A DNA stretch of 64,000 nt from Actinomycetospora lutea (GTDB lineage Bacteria; Actinomycetota; Actinomycetes; Mycobacteriales; Pseudonocardiaceae), in contig NZ_JAQZAL010000005.1 of the NCBI RefSeq assembly GCF_028737205.1, forward strand, positions 158,308 through 222,307. Direction: 5' to 3'. Under the pieces are notes generated by a model that was not told where the DNA came from, ran no database searches, and was given only the letters and a program-made list of their open reading frames with translations. How positions within the stretch are numbered: the stretch's first letter is position 1; the number at the start of each line of letters is the position of its first letter. The position numbers were made by a program, and so were the translations under genes. Positions 17,907 to 26,504 of the stretch are shown piece after piece.

Positions 17907-18702
17907 ACCGCGGCGCCCGGCGCTCGATCACCGCGTCGAGGCCCTCGCGCGCGTCGGCGGTGCCCGACAGCTCGGAGACCGTGCGCGCCTCCTCTCCCAA
18001 CTGGGCCTCGACGCGCGCGCCGAGCCCGGACCAGAGCAGGCGCTTGGTGGCGGCGAGCGCCTGCGGGGCGCCGGCGGCGAGGCGCAGGGCGAGCTCCTCG
18101 GTGCGCGCGGCGAGCTCGTCGTCGGGCACCACCGCGGTGAGGATGCCGGCGTCGAGCGCCTCGGCGGCGGACAGCACGGGGTTGGTCAGCGCGATCTCCA
18201 TCGCCTTGCGCAGGCCCACGAGCGCCGGGAGCGTCACCGTCGCGCCCGCGTCCGGCGCCATGCCGACGCGGGTCGCGCCGCTGAGGAACTGCGCGGACTG
18301 GGCGGCCACGACCAGGTCCGCCGCGCACACGAGGCCGAAGCCGCCGCCGCCCGCCGCGAACCCGTGCACCGACGCGACCACCGGCGCGGGCAGCGCGAGC
18401 AGCGCCTGCACCACCATCTGCAGCCGCGACGTGGCCTCGCGCAGGTAGTCCGGGAGGCCGGTCCCCTTGCTCGCGAACGTCTTGACGTCGCCGCCGGCAC
18501 AGAAGTGCCTCCCCTCGCCGGAGATCACGAGCACGCGCAGACCCGGGCGCGCGTGGCACGCCATCACCGCGTCGTGGAACGCGCGCAGCAGCTCGACGTC
18601 CAGGCCGTTCGAGGCCTCCGGCCGGTTGAGCCGCAGGCGGGCGACACCCCGGTCGTCGACGTCGAGCAGCACCGGTCCGGACCCCACGAGCTGCTCGCCC
18701 AC
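17893..18702 (-). CDS. enoyl-CoA hydratase/isomerase family protein (crotonase fold)
   Basis: 269 residues. Crotonase motifs: ARLRLNRPEASNGLD, SGEGRHFCAGGDVKTF and VHGFAAGGGGFGLVCAADL. By eye, the equivalent of rat Glu164 is kept (RKAMEIAL) but the Glu144 position reads SGATRVG, so it is probably an isomerase or another crotonase activity. GAGGAGGGT precedes the GTG. It faces the SDR gene across operator D. It likely acts on a CoA-bound intermediate from the acyl-CoA synthetase of the island. Confidence 0.87.
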   Translation of the reverse strand: MGEQLVGSGPVLLDVDDRGVARLRLNRPEASNGLDVELLRAFHDAVMACHARPGLRVLVISGEGRHFCAGGDVKTFASKGTGLPDYLREATSRLQMVVQALLALPAPVVASVHGFAAGGGGFGLVCAADLVVAAQSAQFLSGATRVGMAPDAGATVTLPALVGLRKAMEIALTNPVLSAAEALDAGILTAVVPDDELAARTEELALRLAAGAPQALAATKRLLWSGLGARVEAQLGEEARTVSELSGTADAREGLDAVIERRAPRFTGR

Positions 18703-18721
18703 CGGTACCCTCCTCGCTGGT

Positions 18722-18739
18722 TTCTAATGCGGATTAACC
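18722..18739. promoter_or_regulatory. island A operator D (TTCTAAT-GCGG-ATTAACC)
   Basis: One arm is identical to operator C and the other matches at 5 of 7 bases. It is centred 28 nt from the start at 18702 and 25 nt from the start at 18756, the same geometry as operator C between its divergent genes. Confidence 0.6.
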
Positions 18740-18755
18740 GTACACGGGAGGGCCC

Positions 18756-19550
18756 ATGGAGCTCGCGCTCGCCGACGCCCGCGTCGTCGTCACCGGCGGC
18801 GCGTCGAACATCGGGCGCGGCATCGTGCACGGGTTCGCGCGCGAGGGGGCGCGCGTCCTGCTCGTCGACCGCGACGGCGAGCAGGCCGCCCGCGTACGCG
18901 AGGAGGGGCTCGCGCTCGGCGCCGCGGCGGTGGAGGTGCTCGAGCTCGACCTCACCGTCGAGGGTGCGGGCGGGCGGGTGGTCGGTGCGGCGGTGGACCG
19001 CTTCGGCGGCGTCGACGCGCTGGTGAACAACGCCGGCTGGAGCGTCCCCGGCTTCCTCACCGAGCAGACCGACCGCGCGCTGTGGCAGCGCACGATCGAG
19101 ACGAACCTCTACACGGCGATCGACTGCACGCAGGCCGCGCTCGGGCCGTTGGGCGAGGCCGGCGCGGGGTCGATCGTGTTCATCTCCAGCGACGCCGCGT
19201 TCGGCGCGATCCGCCAGGGCGTGTACGGCACGACGAAGGCGGGGCTCATCGCGCTCGCGCGCACGACCGCGCGCGAGCAGGGCCGCCGCGGGGTGCGCGC
19301 GAACGTCGTGTGCCCGGGGCTCGTGCTGCCCGAGGAGGGCGGGGTCGGCGCGGACAGCCTCTGGTCCGCGGGCCGGGACGCGATCTTCGACGAGGACCAG
19401 GTCGCGTCCGTCCTCGAGCAGCAGCCGCTGCGTCGGCTCACCACGCCCGGCGACGTCGCCGACGCCGTCGTCTGGCTCTCCTCCCCGCGCGCGGCGCGCC
19501 AGGTGACGGGCCAGGTGATCGCCGTCGGCGGTGGTTCCTCCATGCCGTAG
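18756..19550 (+). CDS. short-chain dehydrogenase/reductase
   Basis: 264 residues. NAD-binding motif TGGASNIGRGI at residue 13, structural NNAGWS, catalytic residues in FISSDAAFG and VYGTTKAG, and a C-terminal TGQVIAVGGGSSMP. It is a classical SDR. Between the dioxygenase and acyl-CoA dehydrogenase genes it could act as cis-dihydrodiol or 3-hydroxyacyl-CoA dehydrogenase; the sequence alone does not decide. GGGAGGGCCC precedes the ATG, and operator D lies immediately upstream. Confidence 0.9.
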   Translation: MELALADARVVVTGGASNIGRGIVHGFAREGARVLLVDRDGEQAARVREEGLALGAAAVEVLELDLTVEGAGGRVVGAAVDRFGGVDALVNNAGWSVPGFLTEQTDRALWQRTIETNLYTAIDCTQAALGPLGEAGAGSIVFISSDAAFGAIRQGVYGTTKAGLIALARTTAREQGRRGVRANVVCPGLVLPEEGGVGADSLWSAGRDAIFDEDQVASVLEQQPLRRLTTPGDVADAVVWLSSPRAARQVTGQVIAVGGGSSMP

Positions 19551-19563
19551 ACACGGCCGCACT

Positions 19564-19589
19564 CGTTTTTTATTCTCGATGAGAATCCG
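19564..19589. promoter_or_regulatory. island A operator A (contains ATTCTC-GAT-GAGAAT)
   Basis: The perfect inverted repeat occupies 19572-19586, with a T6 run just before it. It is 19 nt before the acyl-CoA dehydrogenase start. Twenty of 26 bases match the site at 13081-13106, so A and B form a subclass. Confidence 0.6.
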
Positions 19590-19604
19590 AGCACGGGAGC
19601 CCGC

Positions 19605-20777
19605 GTGAACAAGACCTCGATCGTCCCCGAGACCGACGAGCGCGCGGCGCTGCGCGAGGCCGTCACGGGCCTGGTCGGTCGCTACGGCCACGACTACTTC
19701 GTCGCGCGGGCCCGGGCGCACGAGGAGCCGACCGCGCTGTGGAAGGACCTCGGCGCGGGCGGCTTCCTCGGCGTGCACCTGCCCGAGCGGTACGGCGGGG
19801 GCGGCGGCACGCTCGGCGACCTCTCGGTGGTCGTCGAGGCGGCGTCGGCCGCGGGCTGCCCGCTGCTGATGACCGTCATCTCGCCCGCCATCTGCGGCAC
19901 GATCCTGGCCCGCCACGCGTCGGAGGAGATGAACCGGCGCTGGCTCACCGGCATCGCCGACGGCTCGACGAAGATGGCGTTCGCGATCACCGAGCCGGAC
20001 GCCGGGTCGAACTCCCACGAGATCACGACCACCGCGCACCGGGACGGGGACGGATGGCGGTTGAGCGGCACCAAGTACTGGACCTCCGGCGTGGACGAAG
20101 CGGACGCGATCCTCGTGGTGGCGCGCAGCGGCACGGCGGAGGCCGGCAGGACGCGCCGTCCGCTGTCGCTGTTCGTCGTCCCCACCGACTCCCCCGGCCT
20201 GACCTGGCAGCCGATCGAGGCCGCGCTCGTGCAGCCCGAGCACCAGTTCACGGTGTGGTTCGACGACGTCCCGCTCGGCCCCGAGGCGCTCATCGGCGAC
20301 GACGGCAACGGGCTGCGCCAGGTGTTCTCCGGGCTCAACCCCGAGCGCATCACCGCGGCCTCCATCAGCAACGGCATCTCGCGGTACGCGCTGGACAAGG
20401 CCGCGGCGTACGCGACGCAGCGCACCGTGTGGAAGGGCGTGCCGATCGGCGCGCACCAGGGCGTCGCGCACCCGCTCGCCGAGGCCTACATCGGCGTCGC
20501 GCAGGCACGGCTGATGACGGCCCGCGCCGCCGAGCTCTTCGACGCCGGCGCCGATGCGGCCGAGGCGTCGAACATCGCCAAGTTCGCCGCCGCCGACGCG
20601 TCGCTGCGCGCGCTCGACCAGGCCATGCAGACCCACGGCGGCAACGGCCTGGCGCTGGAGTACGGGCTCGCCGACCTCTGGTTCCTCGCGCGCATGCTCA
20701 AGACCGCGCCGGTCAGCCGCGAGATGGTGCTGAACTTCGTCGCGCAGCACAGCCTCGGTCTTCCGTCCTCGTACTGA
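19605..20777 (+). CDS. acyl-CoA dehydrogenase
   Basis: 390 residues. FAD/substrate segments: KMAFAITEPDAGSNSHEI near residue 125, KYWTSGVDEADAILVVAR, and MQTHGGNGLALEYGLADLWF near the C-terminus. The canonical YEGT-E catalytic motif is replaced by RMLKTAPVSREMVLNFV, as in a known subgroup of bacterial family members that lack that glutamate position. It should introduce an alpha-beta double bond into an acyl-CoA and pass electrons to ETF. GGGAGCCCGC precedes the GTG. Operator A lies directly upstream, so it appears to be its own transcription unit. Confidence 0.92.
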   Translation: MNKTSIVPETDERAALREAVTGLVGRYGHDYFVARARAHEEPTALWKDLGAGGFLGVHLPERYGGGGGTLGDLSVVVEAASAAGCPLLMTVISPAICGTILARHASEEMNRRWLTGIADGSTKMAFAITEPDAGSNSHEITTTAHRDGDGWRLSGTKYWTSGVDEADAILVVARSGTAEAGRTRRPLSLFVVPTDSPGLTWQPIEAALVQPEHQFTVWFDDVPLGPEALIGDDGNGLRQVFSGLNPERITAASISNGISRYALDKAAAYATQRTVWKGVPIGAHQGVAHPLAEAYIGVAQARLMTARAAELFDAGADAAEASNIAKFAAADASLRALDQAMQTHGGNGLALEYGLADLWFLARMLKTAPVSREMVLNFVAQHSLGLPSSY

Positions 20778-20787
20778 CGCGCGGCCC

Positions 20788-20793
20788 TAGGCT
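20788..20793 (+). promoter_or_regulatory. putative leaderless promoter -10 (TAGGCT)
   Basis: TAGGCT ends 6 nt before the GTG at 20800 of the second TetR gene. No ribosome site is visible. Confidence 0.45.
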
Positions 20794-20799
20794 GGCGTG

Positions 20800-21402
20800 G
20801 TGACCGGGCCCGCGCACGACAGCAAGTCGGCGCGGACCCGCCGGCGCGTCGTCGACGCGGCCGCGCACGTCCTGCTGCGCCGCGGCTACGCGGGCACGCG
20901 CCTGTCCGACGTCGCCGAGGTCGCGCAGGTGCAGGCGCCGGCGATCTACTACTACTTCTCCTCGCGCGAGGATCTGATCGACGAGGCCGTCGCCGTCGGG
21001 CTCGACCGCGCGCGGTCGCTCGTCACCGACGCGCTCGCCGAGGCGCCCGCGGACGCCCCGGCGATCGACCGGCTCGCGATCGCGGTCGCCGCGCACCTGC
21101 GCACGCTGCTCACGCACTCCGACCACGCCGCCGCGGCGGTGCGCACCGTGCCGCAGCTGCCCGAGGCGATGCGCGAGCGCCACCGCCAGGCCCAGCGCGA
21201 CTACGTCGACGTGTGGCGCGCGCTGGTGACGCAGGTGCGCGAGGAGGGCGACCTCGACCCCGCGCTCGACCCGGGCACCGCGCTGATGGTCGTGCTGGGC
21301 GCGCTCAACTGGACCGCCGAGTGGTGGGACCCGGCGCGCGGCTCGCTCGAGGGTGTCATCGACGCGGCGCAGCGCCTGGTGCGGCAGGGGCTCGCGGCGT
21401 GA
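20800..21402 (+). CDS. TetR family transcriptional regulator (island A, copy 2)
   Basis: 200 residues. Helix-turn-helix LSDVAEVAQVQAPAIYYYF near residue 38, then SSREDLIDEAV; the C-terminal part has LGALNWTAEWWDPARGSLEGVI. A tandem GTG-GTG allows 20797 or 20800; 20800 fits the leaderless spacing. The strong likeness to the TetR at 17256 suggests duplication inside the island, and the two operator subclasses could correspond to the two proteins. The stop overlaps the next start (GTGA). Confidence 0.88.
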   Translation: MTGPAHDSKSARTRRRVVDAAAHVLLRRGYAGTRLSDVAEVAQVQAPAIYYYFSSREDLIDEAVAVGLDRARSLVTDALAEAPADAPAIDRLAIAVAAHLRTLLTHSDHAAAAVRTVPQLPEAMRERHRQAQRDYVDVWRALVTQVREEGDLDPALDPGTALMVVLGALNWTAEWWDPARGSLEGVIDAAQRLVRQGLAA

Positions 21403-22133
21403 GCGCGCCCGCGGGCGGCTCCGCGCTGCGGCGTGCGCTCGTCGACGACCGCGACGGCCCGCTGCCCGCCATGCTCATCGCGCTGACGATGCTCGCGGGC
21501 GTCGTCGACGCGACGAGCATCCTCGCGCTCGACCACGTCTTCGTCGCCGCGATCACCGGCAACATCGTCTTCCTCGGGCTCGGACTGTCCGGAGCGAGCG
21601 GCTTCTCGATCGTCTCCCCGGCCGTCGCGGTGGGCGGGTTCATCGTCGGCGCGATCGTCTCGGCCCGCGTCTGCCGGCGGCCCGGCGGGCGCCACCGCGG
21701 GCGGGCGGTCCGCGACACCGCGATCACCAAGGCCGTCCTGGCCGTGCCGGTGACGGTCGTCGTCGTGCTCGCCGGCGACCAGCCGCTGCACCCCACCGTC
21801 CGGTTCGTCGTCACGGCCCTGCTCGCCGCGTCGATGGGCGCCCAGATGGCGCTCATCCGCTACGTCAAGGTCCCGGACCTGCTCACCGCGATGGTCACGT
21901 TCACGACGATCGGGATGCTCACCGAGCGCGGCGCGGAGCACCACGACCCGTTGGTCCTGCGCCGCGGTCTCGCGGTCGCGGCCTTCGTCACCGGCGTCCT
22001 CGCGGGCGGTCTGCTCGTGCGCCTCGTCTCGCCCGGCGCCGCGCTGGCGTTCGGGTTGCTCATCATCGCGGCGGTCGGCGCGGGCAGCCACGTGGTGTCG
22101 CGCGCCGAGGCCCCGTGGACGGCACCGCGTTAG
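21399..22133 (+). CDS. YoaK/DUF1275-type integral membrane protein
   Basis: 244 residues with about six hydrophobic segments: LIALTMLAGVVDATSILAL, FVAAITGNIVFLGLGLSG, VAVGGFIVGAIVSARV, a central pair, and LAFGLLIIAAVGAG. VDATSILAL...TGNIVFLGL matches the YoaK (DUF1275) family. Function unknown; a transport role is often supposed. The GTG overlaps the TetR stop, so it is co-transcribed and may move or sense the island A substrate. The stop overlaps the convergent aldo/keto reductase stop. Confidence 0.85.
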   Translation: MSAPAGGSALRRALVDDRDGPLPAMLIALTMLAGVVDATSILALDHVFVAAITGNIVFLGLGLSGASGFSIVSPAVAVGGFIVGAIVSARVCRRPGGRHRGRAVRDTAITKAVLAVPVTVVVVLAGDQPLHPTVRFVVTALLAASMGAQMALIRYVKVPDLLTAMVTFTTIGMLTERGAEHHDPLVLRRGLAVAAFVTGVLAGGLLVRLVSPGAALAFGLLIIAAVGAGSHVVSRAEAPWTAPR

Positions 22134-22915
22134 GGCCTGCGGCGCAGCAGCGCGAGCGCCGCGAGGTCCGCGCGGGAGAGCCGGAAACCCGTGACGTCGA
22201 GGTTCTCGCGCAGCCGCTGCGGGCTCGACGACTTCGGGAACACGATGAGCCCGTGCTGCAGGTGCCAGCGCAGCACGACCTGCGCGGGCGTGCGGCCGTG
22301 GCGCGCGGCGATGCGCCGCACGATCGGGTCGCGCGCGAGCTTGCCCTCGCGCAGCGGAGCCCACGACTCGGTCGCGATGCCCCGGCGCCGGTGGTAGCGC
22401 CGCAAGACGCTCTGCGGGGTGCGGGGGTTGAGGCGGATCTGGTGCACCGAGGGCACGACGCCGGTCGCGGTGACGAGGCGCTCGATGCCGTCCCGTGTGA
22501 AGTTGGAGAGCCCGATGGAGCGCGCCCGCCCGTCGCGGCGCAGCGACTCGAGCGCCCGCCAGGTGTCGACGTCGTCGCCGTCGCCGGGGCGGTGGACGAG
22601 GAACAGGTCGACGTGGTCGGTGCCGAGCCGGGCGAGGCTGTCGTCCAGCGAGGCCGGCGCGGCGTCGCCGTGGAAGGGATCGTCGAGCTTCGTCGTGATC
22701 CAGACGTCCTCGCGCGGGACACCGGACGCGCGCAGCCCCTGCCCGACGCCCTCCTCGTTGCCGTAGCCCTGGGCGGTGTCGATGTGGCGGTAGCCCATCT
22801 CCAGCGCGGAGCGCACGAGCGCGGCGGTGTCGTCCGGGGGCACCTGGTAGACGCCGAGCCCGAACTGCGGGATCGCGGTGCCGTCGTTGAGCGTGAGGTA
22901 CGGGATGTCGGTCAT
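22130..22915 (-). CDS. aldo/keto reductase
   Basis: 261 residues, beginning MTDIPYLTLNDGTAIPQFGLGVYQV. The catalytic tetrad positions are visible: Asp and Tyr in DTAQGYGNEEGVG, Lys in ITTKL and His in LFLVHRPG. The NADPH site includes FPKSSSPQRLRENL. This resembles the 2,5-diketo-D-gluconate reductase group of cytoplasmic NADPH-dependent carbonyl reductases. The chosen ATG follows GGAGGATCGACGTCG; a frame extension to 22987 lacks family similarity. Substrate unknown. Confidence 0.9.
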   Translation of the reverse strand: MTDIPYLTLNDGTAIPQFGLGVYQVPPDDTAALVRSALEMGYRHIDTAQGYGNEEGVGQGLRASGVPREDVWITTKLDDPFHGDAAPASLDDSLARLGTDHVDLFLVHRPGDGDDVDTWRALESLRRDGRARSIGLSNFTRDGIERLVTATGVVPSVHQIRLNPRTPQSVLRRYHRRRGIATESWAPLREGKLARDPIVRRIAARHGRTPAQVVLRWHLQHGLIVFPKSSSPQRLRENLDVTGFRLSRADLAALALLRRRP

Positions 22916-22992
22916 CGACGTCGATCCTCCACTCTCCTCTCTGCTCTGTCCGGCTCTTGCCTCGCGCCGGCAGGGCGAGGACAACAACGGGG

Positions 22993-23790
22993 ATGGACGG
23001 TGAGGACGCCCGCTGGGTCGGGTCGATGCCCGAGGTGTACGAGCGGTGCCTGGTCGGGCCGTTCTTCACGCCGTTCGCGCGCGAGCTCGCCGCGCGCGTC
23101 GCGCGCGGGGACCCGCACCGGATCCTGGAGCTGGCGGCCGGCACCGGCGCCGTGACCCGGGAGCTCCTCGCCACCTGCCCGGACGCCGAGATCACGGCGA
23201 CCGACCTCAACCCGGCGATGGTCGAGCTGTCGACGTCGCGCGTCCCCGGGCCGACGTGGCAGGTCGCCGACGCGGTGGCCCTGCCGTTCCCCGACGCGTC
23301 GTTCGACCGCGTGGTGTGCGGCTTCGGGGTGATGTTCGTGCCGGACAAGAAGGCGGCCTTCACCGAGGCCGCGCGCGTCCTCGCGCCCGGCGGCCGGCTG
23401 CTCTTCACGACGTGGGACGCGCTCGCCTCGCACGGCTTCGGCCATCCGCTCGGGCTGGCCCTGGAGCAGGTGTTCGCCGGAGACGTGCCGGCGTTCCTCG
23501 AGGCGGTCCCGCACGGCTACCACGACACCGAGCAGGTCGGCGCCGACGTGCGCGCGGGCGGCCTCGAGGTGGTCGACGTCGCGACCCTGACGCTCGAGGG
23601 CCGCGCCGAGGACGCGCGCCAGGTCGCCGTCGGCCTGTGCACCGGCTCGCCGCTGCGCGCCGAGCTCGAGCGCCGCGGCGACCTGGACGGCACGGTGGAG
23701 CGCGTCGCCGTCGCGATGACCCGGCTGCTCGGCGACGGCCCGGTCACCGCTGCGATGTCGGCCCACCTCGTCGAGGCCGAGCGCCCCTGA
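22993..23790 (+). CDS. class I SAM-dependent methyltransferase
   Basis: 265 residues. SAM-binding motif I ILELAAGTGAVTREL near residue 45, acidic ATDLNPAMVEL, then VADAVALPFPDASFDRVVCGFG and ARVLAPGGRLLFTTWD. These match the Methyltransf_11/UbiE-like group. The acceptor is unknown. The start is uncertain: ATG at 22993 lacks a strong ribosome site, and an in-frame ATG also exists at 23026. It is divergent from the aldo/keto reductase. Confidence 0.87.
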   Translation: MDGEDARWVGSMPEVYERCLVGPFFTPFARELAARVARGDPHRILELAAGTGAVTRELLATCPDAEITATDLNPAMVELSTSRVPGPTWQVADAVALPFPDASFDRVVCGFGVMFVPDKKAAFTEAARVLAPGGRLLFTTWDALASHGFGHPLGLALEQVFAGDVPAFLEAVPHGYHDTEQVGADVRAGGLEVVDVATLTLEGRAEDARQVAVGLCTGSPLRAELERRGDLDGTVERVAVAMTRLLGDGPVTAAMSAHLVEAERP

Positions 23791-23889
23791 CGGAGATCCC
23801 CTCACGACGCGCCGAACTTGGGTCTCGCCCCGCGGCCCCCCAACGGGAATCATGGTGCCGACGAGACCCGACGCGGGGAGGGAGGGATC

Positions 23890-24297
23890 GTGCACGCCGA
23901 CCTGCTGGCCCAGCGCGTGGTGGACCTGATCGAGGGCGCTGCGTTCCCACACCTCGAGGCCACCTCGGTGATCAGCGTGATCGCGCTGCTGCTCGCCGGC
24001 GCCGGGTTCGTCACGGTCCGGGACTATGCGCTCGGCACCGGCGACCACCTGCCCCTGCTCGTCGCGGAGCCGTTCCCGCGGGTGGAGGCCTCGATCGGGA
24101 TCGTGCCGGCGGTCGCGGCGCCTCCCTCCTCGGAGGCACTGAGCACGCGCCTGGCCCGCTACGCCCAGCACCCGGCGGTCGACGGGCTGGTCGTGGTCGG
24201 CGCCACCGCCGGGACCGTCCCGATGCCGCGCACCGTCGGCGGGGTCCCCCTCCGCGCCGCGATCGCCACCCTGCGCCCGGTCGGTCCCGCGCACTGA
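23890..24297 (+). CDS. hypothetical protein
   Basis: 135 residues, no family recognised. A single hydrophobic stretch (TSVISVIALLLAGAGFVTV) lies near residue 25, then LLVAEPFPRVEASIGIVPAVAAPP and AVDGLVVVGATAGTVPMP. It could be a monotopic membrane or small soluble protein. GGGAGGGAGGGATC precedes the GTG. It stands between the methyltransferase and the membrane protein gene, with its own spacing on both sides. Confidence 0.55.
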   Translation: MHADLLAQRVVDLIEGAAFPHLEATSVISVIALLLAGAGFVTVRDYALGTGDHLPLLVAEPFPRVEASIGIVPAVAAPPSSEALSTRLARYAQHPAVDGLVVVGATAGTVPMPRTVGGVPLRAAIATLRPVGPAH

Positions 24298-24434
24298 GCT
24301 CTCGTCACCCGTCCGGGCCATCGAGCACGTAAGATCGTTACCTTCCGCGAGTCACACCGACGACAGATCTCTTGTTCTCCGGGCCTTCCCGCTCTCATGA
24401 TGACGGAGAGTCATCATCACCGGCAGGAGGCATC

Positions 24435-25042
24435 GTGCAGAAGGCCGCCATCTTCCTGGGGTTCGTGCCCTGGATCGTCTTCTCGGTCATCGCGGGACCG
24501 AGCACCTGGATGTGGGCGGCGCTCGCCGCGCTCGTGTGCTCGCTCGTGCTGTCGGTCCCGGACTGGCGGCGGAGCCGGTCGATCAGCGTCCTCGACGCGG
24601 CGGCGCTGGTCTTCTTCGCGGTGCTGGTGGTGCTCGCGCTCGTGCTCGACCGCGCGACGCTGCAGCCGATCGAGGACCGCGCCCAGCTGATCTCGAGCGT
24701 CGTCATCGCCGTGGTGGCCCTCGGCTCGCTGGCCGTCGGCCGGCCGTTCACCGAGTTCTACGCGAAGAAGGAGGCGCCGCGGGAGGTCTGGGAGACGCCG
24801 ACCTTCAAGAAGGTCAACCGCGTGCTCACCGGCCTGTGGGGCGGCGTGTTCGTCCTCAACGCGCTGTGCGACGCGGCGGTCGGCTTCCTCGGCGCGAGCC
24901 CCGACCTCTGCAACTGGGTCGTCCCGGTCGTCGCGATCGTGGTCGCGGTCAAGATCACCAGCTCGTACCCCGAGCACGCCGCGCAGCAGGCCCGCAGCCA
25001 GGGCGCGCACGAGGCGTCCCGTCCCCCGGCCAGCCGGCCTGA
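24435..25042 (+). CDS. integral membrane protein, reading frame broken near the 3' end
   Basis: About 200 residues. It starts VQKAAIFLGFVPWIVFSVIA after AGGAGGCATC and has five or six hydrophobic segments, with a charged loop EFYAKKEAPREVWETPTFKK in the middle, like septation-protein-A-type membrane proteins. From about 25028 the frame has no stop and runs into the next gene as shadow sequence. Adding one C to the run at 25023-25027 gives the ending RPPGQPA and a TGA at 25040-25042, directly before the ribosome site of the carotenoid oxygenase gene. A lost base, by sequencing error or mutation, is therefore likely. Function unknown. Confidence 0.6.
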
Positions 25043-25053
25043 AGGAGGGCACC

Positions 25054-26493
25054 GTGACCGCCACCGTGCCGGGCGCACCCCCGCCCGTCGACGCCGCCCA
25101 CGACCCGCACCTGTCCGGGACGTTCGAGCCGGTGATCGACGAGATCGACGCCGGCGACCTCGAGGTCACCGGCGAGCTGCCGCCCGAGATGGACGGCATG
25201 TACGTCCGCAACGGCCCGAACCCGCGCTTCACGCCGCTGGGCTCGTACATCTTCCCGCTCGAGGGCGACGGGATGGTGCACGGGATGTGGGTCTCCGGCG
25301 GGAAGGCCCGCTACGCGAACCGCTTCGTGCACACGCCGATGCTCGACGCGGAGATCGCGGCCGGCCGCGCGCTGTGGGGCGGGCTCATGACCGGCTACAC
25401 GCCCGGCGCCGCCGAGGTCGGGCCGTCGCTGGCCGGGACGATGAAGGACCTGCCCGACATCAACGTGGTCCGCCACGGCGGCAAGCTCCTCGCGCTCGCG
25501 GAGTCGGCCCCGCCGTACGCGCTGACCCCCGAGCTCGCGACCGTCGGCCGCGAGACCTTCGGCGGCTCGCTGCCCGCGGGCATCTGCGCGCACCCGAAGG
25601 TCGATCCGCGCACCGGCGAGATGGTCGTGTTCTGCTACGGACTGGAGGCGCCCCACCTCACGTGGTCGGTGCTCGGCCCCGACGGGGGCACGCGACGGGC
25701 GCCGGCCGCGGTGGCCGGGGTCGACCAGCCGGTGATGATCCACGACATGGCGCTGACCGAACGCTTCGTCGTGCTCGTGCTCGGGCCGATGTACTTCGAC
25801 GTCGCCGCCGCGATGCGCGGCGGGTCGCTCCTCGCGTGGCGCCCCGGGGACGGGACCCGCGTCGCGCTGATCCCGCGCGACGGCGGGCCGGTGCGGTGGG
25901 CGCACACCGAGGCGTTCTGGAGCTGGCACAGCGCCAACGCCTACGACGCGCCGGACGGCGGCGTCGTGCTGGACTACGTGGAGTGGTCCCGGCCGGGCGG
26001 CCTGTCGCCGGACACGGGCCCGGTCGTCGGCGGCATCGCGCGGGCCGAGATCGACCCGGTGAGCGGGACGATCCGCCGCCGCTTCCTCACCGACCCGCAC
26101 GGCATGGAGTTCCCGCGCGTCGACGACCGTCGCATCGGGCAGCAGCACGGCGTCGTCGCGCTCGGCACGAAGACGCAGCGCGTCGCGCTCGCCAACGGCG
26201 AGTTCGACGCGGTGCTGTGGCTCGACACCGCCACCGAGCAGACGGTCACGTGGGACGCCGGTGACCTGTCGGTCGGTGAGCCGTGCTTCGTGCCGCGGCC
26301 CGGCGGCAGTACCGATGACGGGGACACCGCGCACGGCTGGTGGGTCACGTTCGCGACCGACCGCACCGACCGCTCGAGCTGGTTCGTCGTGTTCGCCGCC
26401 GCCGATCCCGGCGCCGGGCCGGTCGCCAGGGTGCGCATCCCGGTGCGCGTCCCGCTCGGCCTGCACGGCGCCTGGCTGCCGACCGAGGAGTAG
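25054..26493 (+). CDS. carotenoid oxygenase family protein (carotenoid/stilbene cleavage dioxygenase)
   Basis: 479 residues. Begins with the RPE65/CCD pattern GELPPEMDGMYVRNGPNPRF and EGDGMVHGMW. Probable iron-binding histidines are in GICAHPKVD, MIHDMAL, FWSWHSANAY and the C-terminal GLHGAWLP. These non-heme Fe(II) enzymes cleave a double bond in carotenoids, apocarotenoids or stilbenes, including lignostilbenes. In this catabolic setting cleavage of a stilbene or apocarotenoid is plausible. AAGGAGGGCACC precedes the GTG. A bidirectional terminator follows. Confidence 0.9.
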   Translation: MTATVPGAPPPVDAAHDPHLSGTFEPVIDEIDAGDLEVTGELPPEMDGMYVRNGPNPRFTPLGSYIFPLEGDGMVHGMWVSGGKARYANRFVHTPMLDAEIAAGRALWGGLMTGYTPGAAEVGPSLAGTMKDLPDINVVRHGGKLLALAESAPPYALTPELATVGRETFGGSLPAGICAHPKVDPRTGEMVVFCYGLEAPHLTWSVLGPDGGTRRAPAAVAGVDQPVMIHDMALTERFVVLVLGPMYFDVAAAMRGGSLLAWRPGDGTRVALIPRDGGPVRWAHTEAFWSWHSANAYDAPDGGVVLDYVEWSRPGGLSPDTGPVVGGIARAEIDPVSGTIRRRFLTDPHGMEFPRVDDRRIGQQHGVVALGTKTQRVALANGEFDAVLWLDTATEQTVTWDAGDLSVGEPCFVPRPGGSTDDGDTAHGWWVTFATDRTDRSSWFVVFAAADPGAGPVARVRIPVRVPLGLHGAWLPTEE

Positions 26494-26504
26494 CGCGCCC
26501 GAGG

